NCBI RefSeq assembly: GCF_964059035.1
Contig: NZ_OZ060380.1
Span: forward strand, 1 to 64,000
DNA: 64,000 nucleotides
Direction of reading: 5' to 3'
From: Buchnera aphidicola (Periphyllus testudinaceus)
GTDB lineage: Bacteria; Pseudomonadota; Gammaproteobacteria; Enterobacterales; Enterobacteriaceae
Each line of letters begins with the position of its first letter. Position 1 is the first letter of the stretch. Of this stretch, positions 47,159 through 55,627 are shown piece by piece. The notes beneath the pieces are model-generated. The model was not told the origin of the DNA. It saw only the letters and a list, made by a program, of their open reading frames with translations, and searched no databases. The translations under genes and the position numbers were made by a program.

Positions 47159-48166
47159 ATGAAAATTTTGGGAATTGAAACATCATGTGATGATACTGGT
47201 ATTGCTATATATGATAGTATTTTTGGATTAATTTTTAATAAAACATTAAGTCAATCTTTGATTCATAATAAATATGGAGGAATTGTACCAGAAATAGCGG
47301 CTAGAAAACATTTATTAAATATTATTAAATTAGTAAAAAATACTTTTAAAAAGACAAATATTAATATAAATGAAATTTCTGCAGTAGCTTATACTGCAGG
47401 ACCAGGTTTAGCTGGTTCTTTATTAGTAGGATCTACATTTGGTTTATCTTTATCTTATTCTTTAAATATACCAGCTATTCCTATAAATCATATGGAAGCT
47501 CATTTATTATCTGTTATGATGGAAAAAAAATGTCCAATTTTTCCTTTTTTAGTTCTTTTAGTATCTGGTAAACATACCCAATTAATTTATGCAAAAAAAA
47601 TTGGTAAATATTATTTATTAGGAGAATCTTTAGATGATAGTGCAGGCGAAGCTTTTGATAAAATTTCTAAAGAATTAGGTTTAAAATATCCAGGTGGTCC
47701 AGAAATTTCTAAAATATCAAGATTTGGAATGTTAAATAAGTATATTTTTCCTAAACCCATGATTAATCGAAAAGATTTGAATTTTAGTTTTTCTGGTTTA
47801 AAAACTTCTGTTATTAATTTTATTAAAAAATTTTCATTTTTGAATTTTCAAATTAAAGCAGATATTGCTAATGCTTTTGAAAATTCTGTAATAGATGTTT
47901 TAGTTTCTAAATGCGAACGAGCTATTAAAAAAATGTCTTTAAATCGTTTAGTTGTAGCTGGAGGAGTTAGTTCAAATATTTTATTAAGAAAAAAATTAAA
48001 AAATCTGCTGTTTAAATATAAAGGTGATGTTTATTTTCCAAGATCTAAATTTTGTACAGATAATGGCGCTATGATAGCTTATTTAGGTTTTTTAAAATTC
48101 AAAAAAAAAAATTTTGTATCAAATTTAAAAATTAAAGTGTATCCGAAATGGAAAATTTATAAATAA
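47159..48166 (+). CDS. tsaD: tRNA N6-threonylcarbamoyladenosine transferase TsaD
   Basis: Transfers the threonylcarbamoyl group to A37 of tRNAs reading ANN codons, together with TsaB and TsaE (not in this window). The product has 335 residues (E. coli 337). ASKHA-fold motifs: LGIETSCDDTGIA at the start, HMEAHLLS (metal-binding histidines near 111 and 115), VSGKHTQL, and GGVSSN. The genomically conserved neighbour rpsU is kept. Confidence 0.97.
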   Translation: MKILGIETSCDDTGIAIYDSIFGLIFNKTLSQSLIHNKYGGIVPEIAARKHLLNIIKLVKNTFKKTNININEISAVAYTAGPGLAGSLLVGSTFGLSLSYSLNIPAIPINHMEAHLLSVMMEKKCPIFPFLVLLVSGKHTQLIYAKKIGKYYLLGESLDDSAGEAFDKISKELGLKYPGGPEISKISRFGMLNKYIFPKPMINRKDLNFSFSGLKTSVINFIKKFSFLNFQIKADIANAFENSVIDVLVSKCERAIKKMSLNRLVVAGGVSSNILLRKKLKNLLFKYKGDVYFPRSKFCTDNGAMIAYLGFLKFKKKNFVSNLKIKVYPKWKIYK

Positions 48167-48176
48167 TTTAAAAATT

Positions 48177-48201
48177 AAATTATTTTTTTAAAAAATAATT
48201 T
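48177..48201. terminator. A/T-only inverted repeat between convergent tsaD and ribB
   Basis: AAATTATTTTTT and AAAAAATAATTT are perfectly complementary with almost no loop, between two convergent stops. With no G or C it may be chance, but its position fits a bidirectional terminator. Confidence 0.3.
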
Positions 48202-48833
48202 TATTGATTTAAATAATTTAAAATATCTTTAATAGATATAATAGTCATATTATGAGTTTTTGCAAATTTTATACTATCTTTAATACGAGACATTGTTCCA
48301 TTTTTATTTGTTAATTCTCCTATTACACTGTATTTTTTAAATCCTGCTAATTTTATTATTTCTAAAGAAGATTCTGTATGTCCTTGACGAGATTTTATTC
48401 CATTTATATGAGCTCTTAATGGAAAAATATGTCCTGGTTTATTTAAATCGTGAGGTTTTGATTTTTTAGAAATTGCAGTTTTTATAGTTTTTATTCTATC
48501 TATAGCTGATACTCCTGTAGTTACTCCATGAGCTGCTTCTATACTTACTGTAAAATTAGTTTTATATTGACTTGTATTATTTTTTACCATCATTGGAATA
48601 TTTAGTCTTTTACGTGTTTTTTCTGTAATACATAAACAAATTATTCCGCTAGTATATCTAATAGAAAGCGCCATTTGATTAACTGTCATAGTTTCTGCTG
48701 GAAAAACTAAATCTCCTTCATTTTCTCTATTTTTGCTGTCTAAAATAATAATACCTTTTCCATGTTTTAGGTCATGTATTGCTGTTTTTATTCTTTGAAT
48801 TGAATTTCCAAATTTAAATAGTTTTGTATGCAT
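48201..48833 (-). CDS. ribB: 3,4-dihydroxy-2-butanone 4-phosphate synthase
   Basis: Converts ribulose 5-phosphate to the four-carbon precursor of riboflavin, a vitamin Buchnera gives its host. The product has 210 residues (E. coli 217). The metal-binding DSKNRENEGD (acidic loop), the signature VENNTS-like (here VKNNTSQYKTNFTVSIEAA) and RPGHVFPLRA-like (KPGHIFPLRA) with the catalytic histidine are present. No FMN-riboswitch-like structure is visible in the 158 bases before it, unlike E. coli. Confidence 0.96.
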   Translation of the reverse strand: MHTKLFKFGNSIQRIKTAIHDLKHGKGIIILDSKNRENEGDLVFPAETMTVNQMALSIRYTSGIICLCITEKTRKRLNIPMMVKNNTSQYKTNFTVSIEAAHGVTTGVSAIDRIKTIKTAISKKSKPHDLNKPGHIFPLRAHINGIKSRQGHTESSLEIIKLAGFKKYSVIGELTNKNGTMSRIKDSIKFAKTHNMTIISIKDILNYLNQ

Positions 48834-48991
48834 TAAATATACCTTTTTTAAATTATATAAAAAATTTAAATTTTTTAAAGAATAAAAATTTTAGCATATT
48901 TTTTGAGCTTCGACTATTATATTTATAATATTTTATAATTTTTTTTAATAATTTTTTATTTAGGTTAATAAAATTTTTAATAGGAAAATGA

Positions 48992-50227
48992 ATGAAAATT
49001 TATTTAGTAGGAGGAGCTGTTCGAGATAATTTATTAAAATTACCTGTTAAAGATCGAGATTGGGTTGTTGTTGGAGCAACTCCAAATGAATTAATTAAAA
49101 AAGGATTTAAACAAGTTGGAAAAGATTTTCCTGTTTTTTTACATCCAAAAACTTTTGAAGAATATGCTTTAGCAAGAACTGAAAAAAAACTTGGAGTAGG
49201 TTATAAAGGTTTTCAAACAAATCATTCTAAAAGAGTTACTTTAAATGATGATTTGATTCGTAGAGATTTAACTATAAATGCAATAGCTCAAGATGTAAAA
49301 GGAAATTTTATAGATCCTTTTAATGGAATTCAAGATTTAAAATTACGATTACTTCGTCATGTATCAAAAGCTTTTAAAGAAGATCCTTTAAGAATTTTAA
49401 GAGTTGCTCGTTTTTCTGCTCAGTTATCTCATTTGGGTTTTCAAGTAGAAAAAAATACTATGAAATTTATGAAAATTATGGTAGGAACAGGCGAATTATC
49501 TTTTTTAACTTCTCATAGAATATGGAATGAAACAAAAAAAGCATTAATTTCTTATTCTCCTCATGTTTATTTTTATATTTTAAGACAATGTAATGCTTTA
49601 TCTGTTATTTTTCCAGAAATAAATTATTTATATAATATAAAAATTAAAAATTTATATTTTAAAAATAATAATTTAGGAGAGCATTTTTTATTTTCTTTAT
49701 CAAATTTTTCAAAATTTAATTTAAGTATTGAATTAAGATTTGCTTTTCTTTGTCAATTTTTTATTTATTATAGATATATTTATCGAATTAATAAAAAATT
49801 TAAAGAAGATTTTTTTCAATCAAATTTAATTAAAAATATGTTTATTCGCTTAAATATTCCTATTTTTATTAGAAAGTTATCTTATATCTCTTCTAATAAT
49901 TATTTTTTTTTACATAATATTTTTTTAAAATCTTCTAAAGATATTATTTGTTTATTTAATAAAATTGATGTATGGAGAAATCCTTCAATAATAATAAAAT
50001 TAGGAATTTTAAGTGAATATTGTATTTTTTTTCCAGAGTGCAAATATCATTGTAAAAGGTATGATATTAAAAATTTTCTTAAAATAATATTTATTATTTC
50101 AAGTTCTATTTCTATTAAATGGATTATAAAATCTGGTTTTAAAGGGTATTATATTAAAAAAGAATTAATTAAATTAAGAACATTATTATTAGAAATTTAT
50201 CGATTAAAAATTTTTTTAATTAAATAA
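48992..50227 (+). CDS. cca: CCA-adding tRNA nucleotidyltransferase, HD domain eroded
   Basis: Adds or repairs the 3' CCA of tRNAs. The product has 411 residues (E. coli 412). The nucleotidyltransferase head is well kept: GGAVRDNLL (7-15), the catalytic Asp21 and Asp23 in VKDRDWVVVG, RRDLTINA and the RILRVARF block. In the C-terminal HD domain of E. coli the pair LCHDLGKG at about 253-260 is here LCQFFIYY, and the later HHGHG and FHD histidines are also gone. So addition should remain but the phosphohydrolase should not. An AGGA ribosome-binding site precedes the ATG. Confidence 0.95.
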   Translation: MKIYLVGGAVRDNLLKLPVKDRDWVVVGATPNELIKKGFKQVGKDFPVFLHPKTFEEYALARTEKKLGVGYKGFQTNHSKRVTLNDDLIRRDLTINAIAQDVKGNFIDPFNGIQDLKLRLLRHVSKAFKEDPLRILRVARFSAQLSHLGFQVEKNTMKFMKIMVGTGELSFLTSHRIWNETKKALISYSPHVYFYILRQCNALSVIFPEINYLYNIKIKNLYFKNNNLGEHFLFSLSNFSKFNLSIELRFAFLCQFFIYYRYIYRINKKFKEDFFQSNLIKNMFIRLNIPIFIRKLSYISSNNYFFLHNIFLKSSKDIICLFNKIDVWRNPSIIIKLGILSEYCIFFPECKYHCKRYDIKNFLKIIFIISSSISIKWIIKSGFKGYYIKKELIKLRTLLLEIYRLKIFLIK

Positions 50228-50297
50228 ATTTTTTATATTTTTTAAATTTTATAATTATAAATATATTTATTTAAAAATTTTCTTTATTTTTATTTTT

Positions 50298-50323
50298 TTA
50301 AACGGCGATTTAACGCCGTTTAA
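50298..50323. terminator. terminator between convergent cca and crr
   Basis: TTAAACGGCG and CGCCGTTTAA form a perfect 10-bp stem with a 6-base loop, with A-rich and T-rich flanks on both sides. It is the most G+C-rich repeat in the neighbourhood and lies between two convergent stops, so it should stop transcription from both sides. Confidence 0.72.
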
Positions 50324-50333
50324 ATAATTTTTT

Positions 50334-50840
50334 CTAATTTTTATTAACATACATGATTATACTTTTTCCAGCAATAATTAAACCTTCTTTTTTTTCTATA
50401 ATTTTTATTTCATCTATATTAGATATAACTACAGGAGTAATAATAGATTTTGCTGTTTTTTTTAATAATTTTAAATTTATTTTAATTATTAAATCTCCTT
50501 TTTTTACTTTTTGTCCTTCTTTTGCGTAAGATGTAAATCCATCTCCATTTAATTGAACAGTATCTATTCCAAAGTGAACAAAAATTTGAATTCCTTCGAA
50601 AGATTCAATAGAAAATGCATGTAATGTTTTAAAAATTTTTCCTATTATTCCATTAACAGGAGAGACAATATTTTCTTCTGTAGGTTTTATAGCTATTCCA
50701 TCTCCTACAATTTTTTTAGAAAAAACTACATCTGGAACATTTTCAATTGGAACTATTTTTCCAGAAATAGGCGCAATAATTTCTATTTTTTTTTTTAAAT
50801 GAGCATCTTTTTTTGAAAAAAAATTTGAAATAAAGCTCAT
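50334..50840 (-). CDS. crr: PTS glucose-specific enzyme IIA
   Basis: EIIA-Glc passes phosphate from HPr to the glucose transporter. The product has 168 residues (E. coli 169). The active site HAFSIES...[10 protein letters not shown], with the two histidines 15 residues apart, is intact. It is the last gene of ptsH-ptsI-crr, 22 bases after ptsI, with a GGAG ribosome-binding site. The matching membrane EII components are not in this window. Confidence 0.97.
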   Translation of the reverse strand: MSFISNFFSKKDAHLKKKIEIIAPISGKIVPIENVPDVVFSKKIVGDGIAIKPTEENIVSPVNGIIGKIFKTLHAFSIESFEGIQIFVHFGIDTVQLNGDGFTSYAKEGQKVKKGDLIIKINLKLLKKTAKSIITPVVISNIDEIKIIEKKEGLIIAGKSIIMYVNKN

Positions 50841-50862
50841 TATATTCTCCTATTTATAGTAT

Positions 50863-52590
50863 TTATAATAAATCTTCTTTTTTATTAAATTTTTGTATTA
50901 ATTTTTTTACTTTTTTCACTGTAGGTTGTTTCAAAATTTTTTTTGCTAGTTTTCTTGCTTTCATAAAATTTATTTTTCTTATTATATTTTTAATTTCTGG
51001 TATAGATATAGAACTCATACTTAATTCATCTATCCCCATTCCAATTAATAAAGCAATATATTTTTTATTGCTTGCTAATTCTCCACATATTCCTGTTATT
51101 TTTTTTTCTTTATGAGATGCTTTAATTACTTTTTTTATTAAATATAATACAGAGGGGCTCATAGTTTGATATAATTGAGATATACGATCATTTCCACGGT
51201 CGACCGCTAATGTATATTGTGTTAGATCATTAGTTCCTATACTAAAAAAATCTACTTCTTTAGCTAAATGTTTAGAAATTATTGCAGATGCAGGTGTTTC
51301 TATCATTACTCCTAATTTTATTTTTTTATCAAAATTTATTTTTTTTCTTTGTAGTTCTTTTTTTATTTTTTTAATTTCTTTTTTAAGAAATTTTATTTCT
51401 TCAATAGAAATAATCATTGGGAAGATAATTTTAAACTTTCCAAAAGCTGACGCTCTGAGAATTGCTATTAATTGATCATGTAATATATTAGTTTTATCAA
51501 TTGATACTCGAATTGCTCTCCATCCAAGAAATGGATTTTCTTCTTTTGGAAAATTCATATAAGAAAGATTTTTATCTCCTCCAATATCCATAGTTCTTAT
51601 AACAATTTTTTTTCCAATCATTTTTTTAGCAACTGCTTTATATGCTTGAAATTGTTCTTCTTCTGATGGAAAATTATTTCTTCCCATAAATAAAAATTCT
51701 GTACGATATAATCCAATAAATTCTGATCCATATTTTTTTGATTTTACAGCATCATCGTAACTTCCTATGTTTGATCCTATTTTTATTTTTTTTCCATCTT
51801 TTGTGCGTGCTGAAAGATTTGTTAAAGATATTAATTTTTTTTGATTTTTTATATATATTTTTTTTTCTTTTTTAAATTTTTTAATATTTTCTTTGGTTGG
51901 ATTAATAATAATTTTATTATTTATACTATCTAAAATTAAGAAATCATTATTTTTTACTTTTTTTGTAATATTTTTTATTCCTACAATAGCAGGTATCTCT
52001 AAAGATCTAGCCATAATAGAAGTATGAGAAGTTCTTCCTCCTAAATTTGTTGCAAAGCCAATTACTTTTTTTAAATTCATTTGAGCAGTTTGAGATGGAG
52101 TTAAATCATTGGTTATTAAGATAATTTTTTTTGTAATGTTATTTAGATCTATAAATTTTATATTTAATATATTTTGTAATAATCTATTTCCAATGTCTCT
52201 TATGTCGATTGATCTATTTTTTAAATATTCGTCTTGGATATTTTCTAATGTTTTTATTTGTTTTTGAATTGTTTTTTCTACAGCAAATTCAGCGCTTATT
52301 TTTTTTTTTTTTATTAAATTAATAATTTCTTTTTCAAATTCTTCATCCTGTAGAATTAATATATGACTTTCAAATATAGAAGATTTTTTTTTTCCAAATT
52401 TTTTTTTTGCTTGTATTTTAATTTTATTGATTTGTATTTCTGATTTTTTTCTAGCTTTTAAAAATTTTTTTATTTCTTTTTCTATATTTTTTTTAGATAT
52501 TTTTAATTTATTAATTTTTATTTTTTTTTCTTTGAAAAGAAGCGCTTTTCCAAAAACAATGCCTGGCGATGCTGAAATTCCTGAAATCAT
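50863..52590 (-). CDS. ptsI: PTS enzyme I
   Basis: Takes phosphate from phosphoenolpyruvate and gives it to HPr. The product has 575 residues, as in E. coli. The phosphorylated histidine is in GGRTSHTSIMARS (near 189), the PEP-binding arginine region is in RTEFLFMGR, and the catalytic cysteine is in ITGICGELAS. The N-terminal HPr-binding part has become lysine-rich. It lies between ptsH and crr. Confidence 0.98.
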   Translation of the reverse strand: MISGISASPGIVFGKALLFKEKKIKINKLKISKKNIEKEIKKFLKARKKSEIQINKIKIQAKKKFGKKKSSIFESHILILQDEEFEKEIINLIKKKKISAEFAVEKTIQKQIKTLENIQDEYLKNRSIDIRDIGNRLLQNILNIKFIDLNNITKKIILITNDLTPSQTAQMNLKKVIGFATNLGGRTSHTSIMARSLEIPAIVGIKNITKKVKNNDFLILDSINNKIIINPTKENIKKFKKEKKIYIKNQKKLISLTNLSARTKDGKKIKIGSNIGSYDDAVKSKKYGSEFIGLYRTEFLFMGRNNFPSEEEQFQAYKAVAKKMIGKKIVIRTMDIGGDKNLSYMNFPKEENPFLGWRAIRVSIDKTNILHDQLIAILRASAFGKFKIIFPMIISIEEIKFLKKEIKKIKKELQRKKINFDKKIKLGVMIETPASAIISKHLAKEVDFFSIGTNDLTQYTLAVDRGNDRISQLYQTMSPSVLYLIKKVIKASHKEKKITGICGELASNKKYIALLIGMGIDELSMSSISIPEIKNIIRKINFMKARKLAKKILKQPTVKKVKKLIQKFNKKEDLL

Positions 52591-52686
52591 GACATTACCT
52601 TTGAATATTATAATTATAGAGTTATTAATACAAAATTTTTTATAAAATTTTGATTAACAGATTTAAGAGTTTTTAAATATTTTTTT

Positions 52687-52944
52687 TTATATAAGTTTTT
52701 TGATAAAGATAGATAGTTTTTCTATTGCAGTTTTTTCATCTAAACCTTCAGCAGATAAAGTTATAATACTTCCTTGAGTTAATCCTAAAGTTTGAAGTTT
52801 AAATAAACTTTTTGCATTTGCTTGTTTTCCATTTGATATGATTGTAATGTTTGATAGGTATTTTTTTGCTTCTTTAACAAATTGTGCAGCAGGTCTAGTA
52901 TGTAATCCATTTTGTGATGTAATTTTTATTTTTTTTTTAACCAT
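52687..52944 (-). CDS. ptsH: PTS phosphocarrier protein HPr
   Basis: Carries phosphate from enzyme I to EIIA proteins. The product has 85 residues, as in E. coli. The active-site histidine is His15 in [12 protein letters not shown], and the regulatory-region serine is in [17 protein letters not shown] ribosome-binding site precedes the ATG. It is first in the pts operon; cysK, its upstream neighbour in E. coli, is missing. Confidence 0.98.
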   Translation of the reverse strand: MVKKKIKITSQNGLHTRPAAQFVKEAKKYLSNITIISNGKQANAKSLFKLQTLGLTQGSIITLSAEGLDEKTAIEKLSIFIKKLI

Positions 52945-53282
52945 TTTATATTTTTTCCTTAATTAAAGATTTGTACATTTTTTTATAATAAATTTAATTT
53001 AAATTATTCTTAATTTTTATTAAAAAAACAATTTTTTTGTAAAGTCAATAATTTTTATATTAACATTAATAATTATACTCTTACAAAAAAACTTAAAAAA
53101 TTTCCGTATTTATTTAAAAAGAAATATTTTATAGTTGTTTTTTGTATAATTTTTTAAATTTAATATATAATTAATATAAATTTTTTTTTAAATTTTTTAA
53201 TTTTAATAATTTTTTATTCTTTAATTAATTTTTAAAAAGAAATGTTATACAATAAATATTATTTAAAAAATAAGTTATATAT
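52945..53282. other. 338-base gene-free stretch between ptsH and ligA
   Basis: No gene or remnant is visible. E. coli has ligA-zipA-cysZ-cysK-ptsH in this order, so three genes are gone. The stretch holds a possible ptsH promoter (53019-53048) and an inverted repeat of TTTTTTTGTAA (53032-53042) with TTACAAAAAAA (53081-53091), of unknown role. Confidence 0.6.
53019..53048 (-). promoter_or_regulatory. possible promoter of ptsH-ptsI-crr
   Basis: On the minus strand TTGACT (53048-53043) and TTTAAT (53024-53019) are 18 bases apart, about 75 bases before ptsH. The -35 is good and the -10 is ordinary for this A/T-rich background. Confidence 0.35.
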
Positions 53283-55298
53283 ATGAGTCAAGTAAAAAAA
53301 AAAATTAAAAATTTGCAAAATCTTATTATTTACCATAATTATTTATATTTTGTTTTAGACGATCCTATTATTTCTGATAATAGATATGATTATTTGTTTA
53401 ATAAATTAAGATTTCTTGAGAATAAGTATTTAAAAAAAAGTAATATTTATTCTCCTACTCAATTTGTAGGTTCTAAGATATTTAATAAATCTATTTTAAA
53501 AAATCATTTAACTCCTATGTTATCTTTAAATAATGTTTTTAATAAAAATGATTTTATGAAATTTATTTATAAAATATTAAAATATAAAAAAAAATATAGT
53601 AAAATAAATTTTTTTTGTGAATTGAAATTTGATGGTATTGCTATAAATTTAATTTATAAAAATGGTATTTTTCAAAAAGCATTTACTAGAGGAGATGGAT
53701 TAATTGGTGAGGACGTTACTAAAAATATTTTTTCTGTACGATCTATTCCTTATTTTTTAAAAGGAAAAAAGTTTCCAAAAATAATGGAAATTCGAGGAGA
53801 AGTTTTTATGCTAAAAAAAGATTTTTCTTCTTTAAATAAAAAAAATATAAAATTAAATTATAAAAAATTTTCTAGTGCTAGAAATTTAGCATCAGGAACT
53901 TTGCGTACAAAAAATTTTAATCCATTTTCTAAAAGAAAGTTATTTTTTGTGTGTCATGGATTTGAGTTATTTGATTATTTTAAAAATATAGATAGTTATT
54001 ATAATATTCTTAAAAAAATTAAAATTTGGGGTTTTAAGATTAGTAAAAATTTTATTTTATCTTCTTCTATTGATAAAATTATAAATTTTTATTTAGATAT
54101 ACAAAAGAAACGTTCAAAATTAAAATTTGATATTGATGGAATTGTTGTAAAAGTAGATTCTTTAAAATTGAGAAATAAAATTGGATTTGTTTCACGATCT
54201 CCTAAATGGGCTATTGCTTTTAAATTTCCTTCTCAAGAAAAAAAAACTACTTTATTAAAAGTTTTATTTCAAGTTGGAAGAACAGGTATAATTACTCCTG
54301 TTGCTTATTTTAATCCTATAATTATATCTGGAATAATTATTAAGAAAGCTACTTTATATAATAAAAATGAATTAAAAAAGTTAAAATTAAATATAGGAGA
54401 TACTATATTTGTTTCTAGAGCTGGAGATGTTATACCAAAAATTGTTAGAAAAGAAATTACTAATTCTAAACTTTTTTTAAAAAAAGTAAGATTTGTAAAA
54501 AAATGCCCATCTTGTTTTTCATATTTACAAATTTCTAAAGATAAAAAAAGTTATTATTGTATTAATCGTATATTTTGTATAGAACAAATAAAAAAACGTT
54601 TAATACATTTTTTTTCTAAAAAATCTTTTGAAATACAAGATTTAGGTCCTAAAGTAATTTCTCAATTAGTTGAAAAAAATAATTTTAGAAATCCAATTGA
54701 TTTTTTTAAATTAAATAAAAAAAAATTAAAAAGTTTAAATAATGTTGGAAAAAAAACTTCTAACAATATTATTTTTTCTTTAAAAAAATTTAAAAAAATT
54801 AGTTTAGATAAATTTATTTTTTCTTTTGGAATTAAAGGAATAGGTAAAGTAAATTCATTAAATTTGTCAAAACATTTTCGATCTTTAAAAAAATTAATGA
54901 AATCTGAAAAAAAAGATTTTTATAAAGTATCAGGAATAGGAAAAATTATAGCAAAAAATGTATATAATTTTCTTATGAATTATAAAAATATAAAAACAAT
55001 TAATTATTTAGTTAACAAATTAAAAATAAATATTATTAAAAATAAAACAATAAAAAATATTAATTCTTTATTTTTTAATAAAAATGTTTTAATTACCGGG
55101 GAATTAAAAAAATTTTCTAGGATTTCAGCAATTAAAAAATTAGAAAAATTAGGAGCAAATGTAAAAAATCATTTTTCTAAAAATATAAATTTAGTTATTA
55201 AAGGAAAAAATCCTGGAATAAAGTTAATAAAAGCTATAAAATATAATATTAAAATAATAGATGAAATAAATTTTTTAAAAAAAATATCAAAAAAATAA
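53283..55298 (+). CDS. ligA: NAD-dependent DNA ligase
   Basis: Seals nicks in DNA. The product has 671 residues, as in E. coli. The adenylated lysine is Lys115 in ELKFDGIAI. The OB domain, a zinc finger with four cysteines (CPSC...CINRIFC, about 410-433), helix-hairpin-helix repeats (NNVGKKTSNNI, GIGKVNSLNLS, VSGIGKIIAKNV) and a C-terminal BRCT domain (about 595-670) are all present. The zipA gene that accompanies it in E. coli is absent. Confidence 0.97.
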   Translation: MSQVKKKIKNLQNLIIYHNYLYFVLDDPIISDNRYDYLFNKLRFLENKYLKKSNIYSPTQFVGSKIFNKSILKNHLTPMLSLNNVFNKNDFMKFIYKILKYKKKYSKINFFCELKFDGIAINLIYKNGIFQKAFTRGDGLIGEDVTKNIFSVRSIPYFLKGKKFPKIMEIRGEVFMLKKDFSSLNKKNIKLNYKKFSSARNLASGTLRTKNFNPFSKRKLFFVCHGFELFDYFKNIDSYYNILKKIKIWGFKISKNFILSSSIDKIINFYLDIQKKRSKLKFDIDGIVVKVDSLKLRNKIGFVSRSPKWAIAFKFPSQEKKTTLLKVLFQVGRTGIITPVAYFNPIIISGIIIKKATLYNKNELKKLKLNIGDTIFVSRAGDVIPKIVRKEITNSKLFLKKVRFVKKCPSCFSYLQISKDKKSYYCINRIFCIEQIKKRLIHFFSKKSFEIQDLGPKVISQLVEKNNFRNPIDFFKLNKKKLKSLNNVGKKTSNNIIFSLKKFKKISLDKFIFSFGIKGIGKVNSLNLSKHFRSLKKLMKSEKKDFYKVSGIGKIIAKNVYNFLMNYKNIKTINYLVNKLKINIIKNKTIKNINSLFFNKNVLITGELKKFSRISAIKKLEKLGANVKNHFSKNINLVIKGKNPGIKLIKAIKYNIKIIDEINFLKKISKK

Positions 55299-55312
55299 TA
55301 AAATTTTTTATG

Positions 55313-55385
55313 TGGGTCGTGCAGGATTTGAACCTGCGACCAATTGATTAAAAGTCAACTGCTCTACCAACTGAGCTAACGACCC
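55313..55385 (-). tRNA. tRNA-Lys (TTT)
   Basis: A 73-base cloverleaf on the minus strand, acceptor GGGTCGT/ACGACCC, anticodon TTT in CTTTTAA, T-loop TTCAAAT, discriminator A. No encoded CCA. With tRNA-Val it sits next to gltX, the place of valUXY-lysV in E. coli. Confidence 0.96.
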
Positions 55386-55396
55386 ATTATTTATTT

Positions 55397-55469
55397 TGGG
55401 TAATGACGGATTCGAACCGCCGACATCCTCCGTGTAAGAGAGGCGCTCTACCAACTGAGCTAATCACCC
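55397..55469 (-). tRNA. tRNA-Val (TAC)
   Basis: A 73-base cloverleaf on the minus strand, acceptor GGGTGAT/ATTACCC with a G-U pair, anticodon TAC in CTTACAC, T-loop TTCGAAT, discriminator A. No encoded CCA. It is 11 bases before tRNA-Lys and divergent from gltX; E. coli has three tRNA-Val copies here, this genome one. Confidence 0.95.
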
Positions 55470-55627
55470 TAATTTTATTTTTTAAAATTAAATTTTTAAT
55501 ATTTATTATTTTATTTTTTATAAAAAAATAAATTTTATTTCATTTTTTTTTTAATTTTAAAAATTTTTATTTTATTATATAATATTTTTATAAAAAAATA
55601 AAATAAATTTTACTAATAAGAGAAATT

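Noticed and set aside
48834..48991. FMN riboswitch before ribB
   Set aside because: None of the conserved FMN-element segments is visible in the 158 bases; the sequence is A/T-rich without the needed G/C helices.
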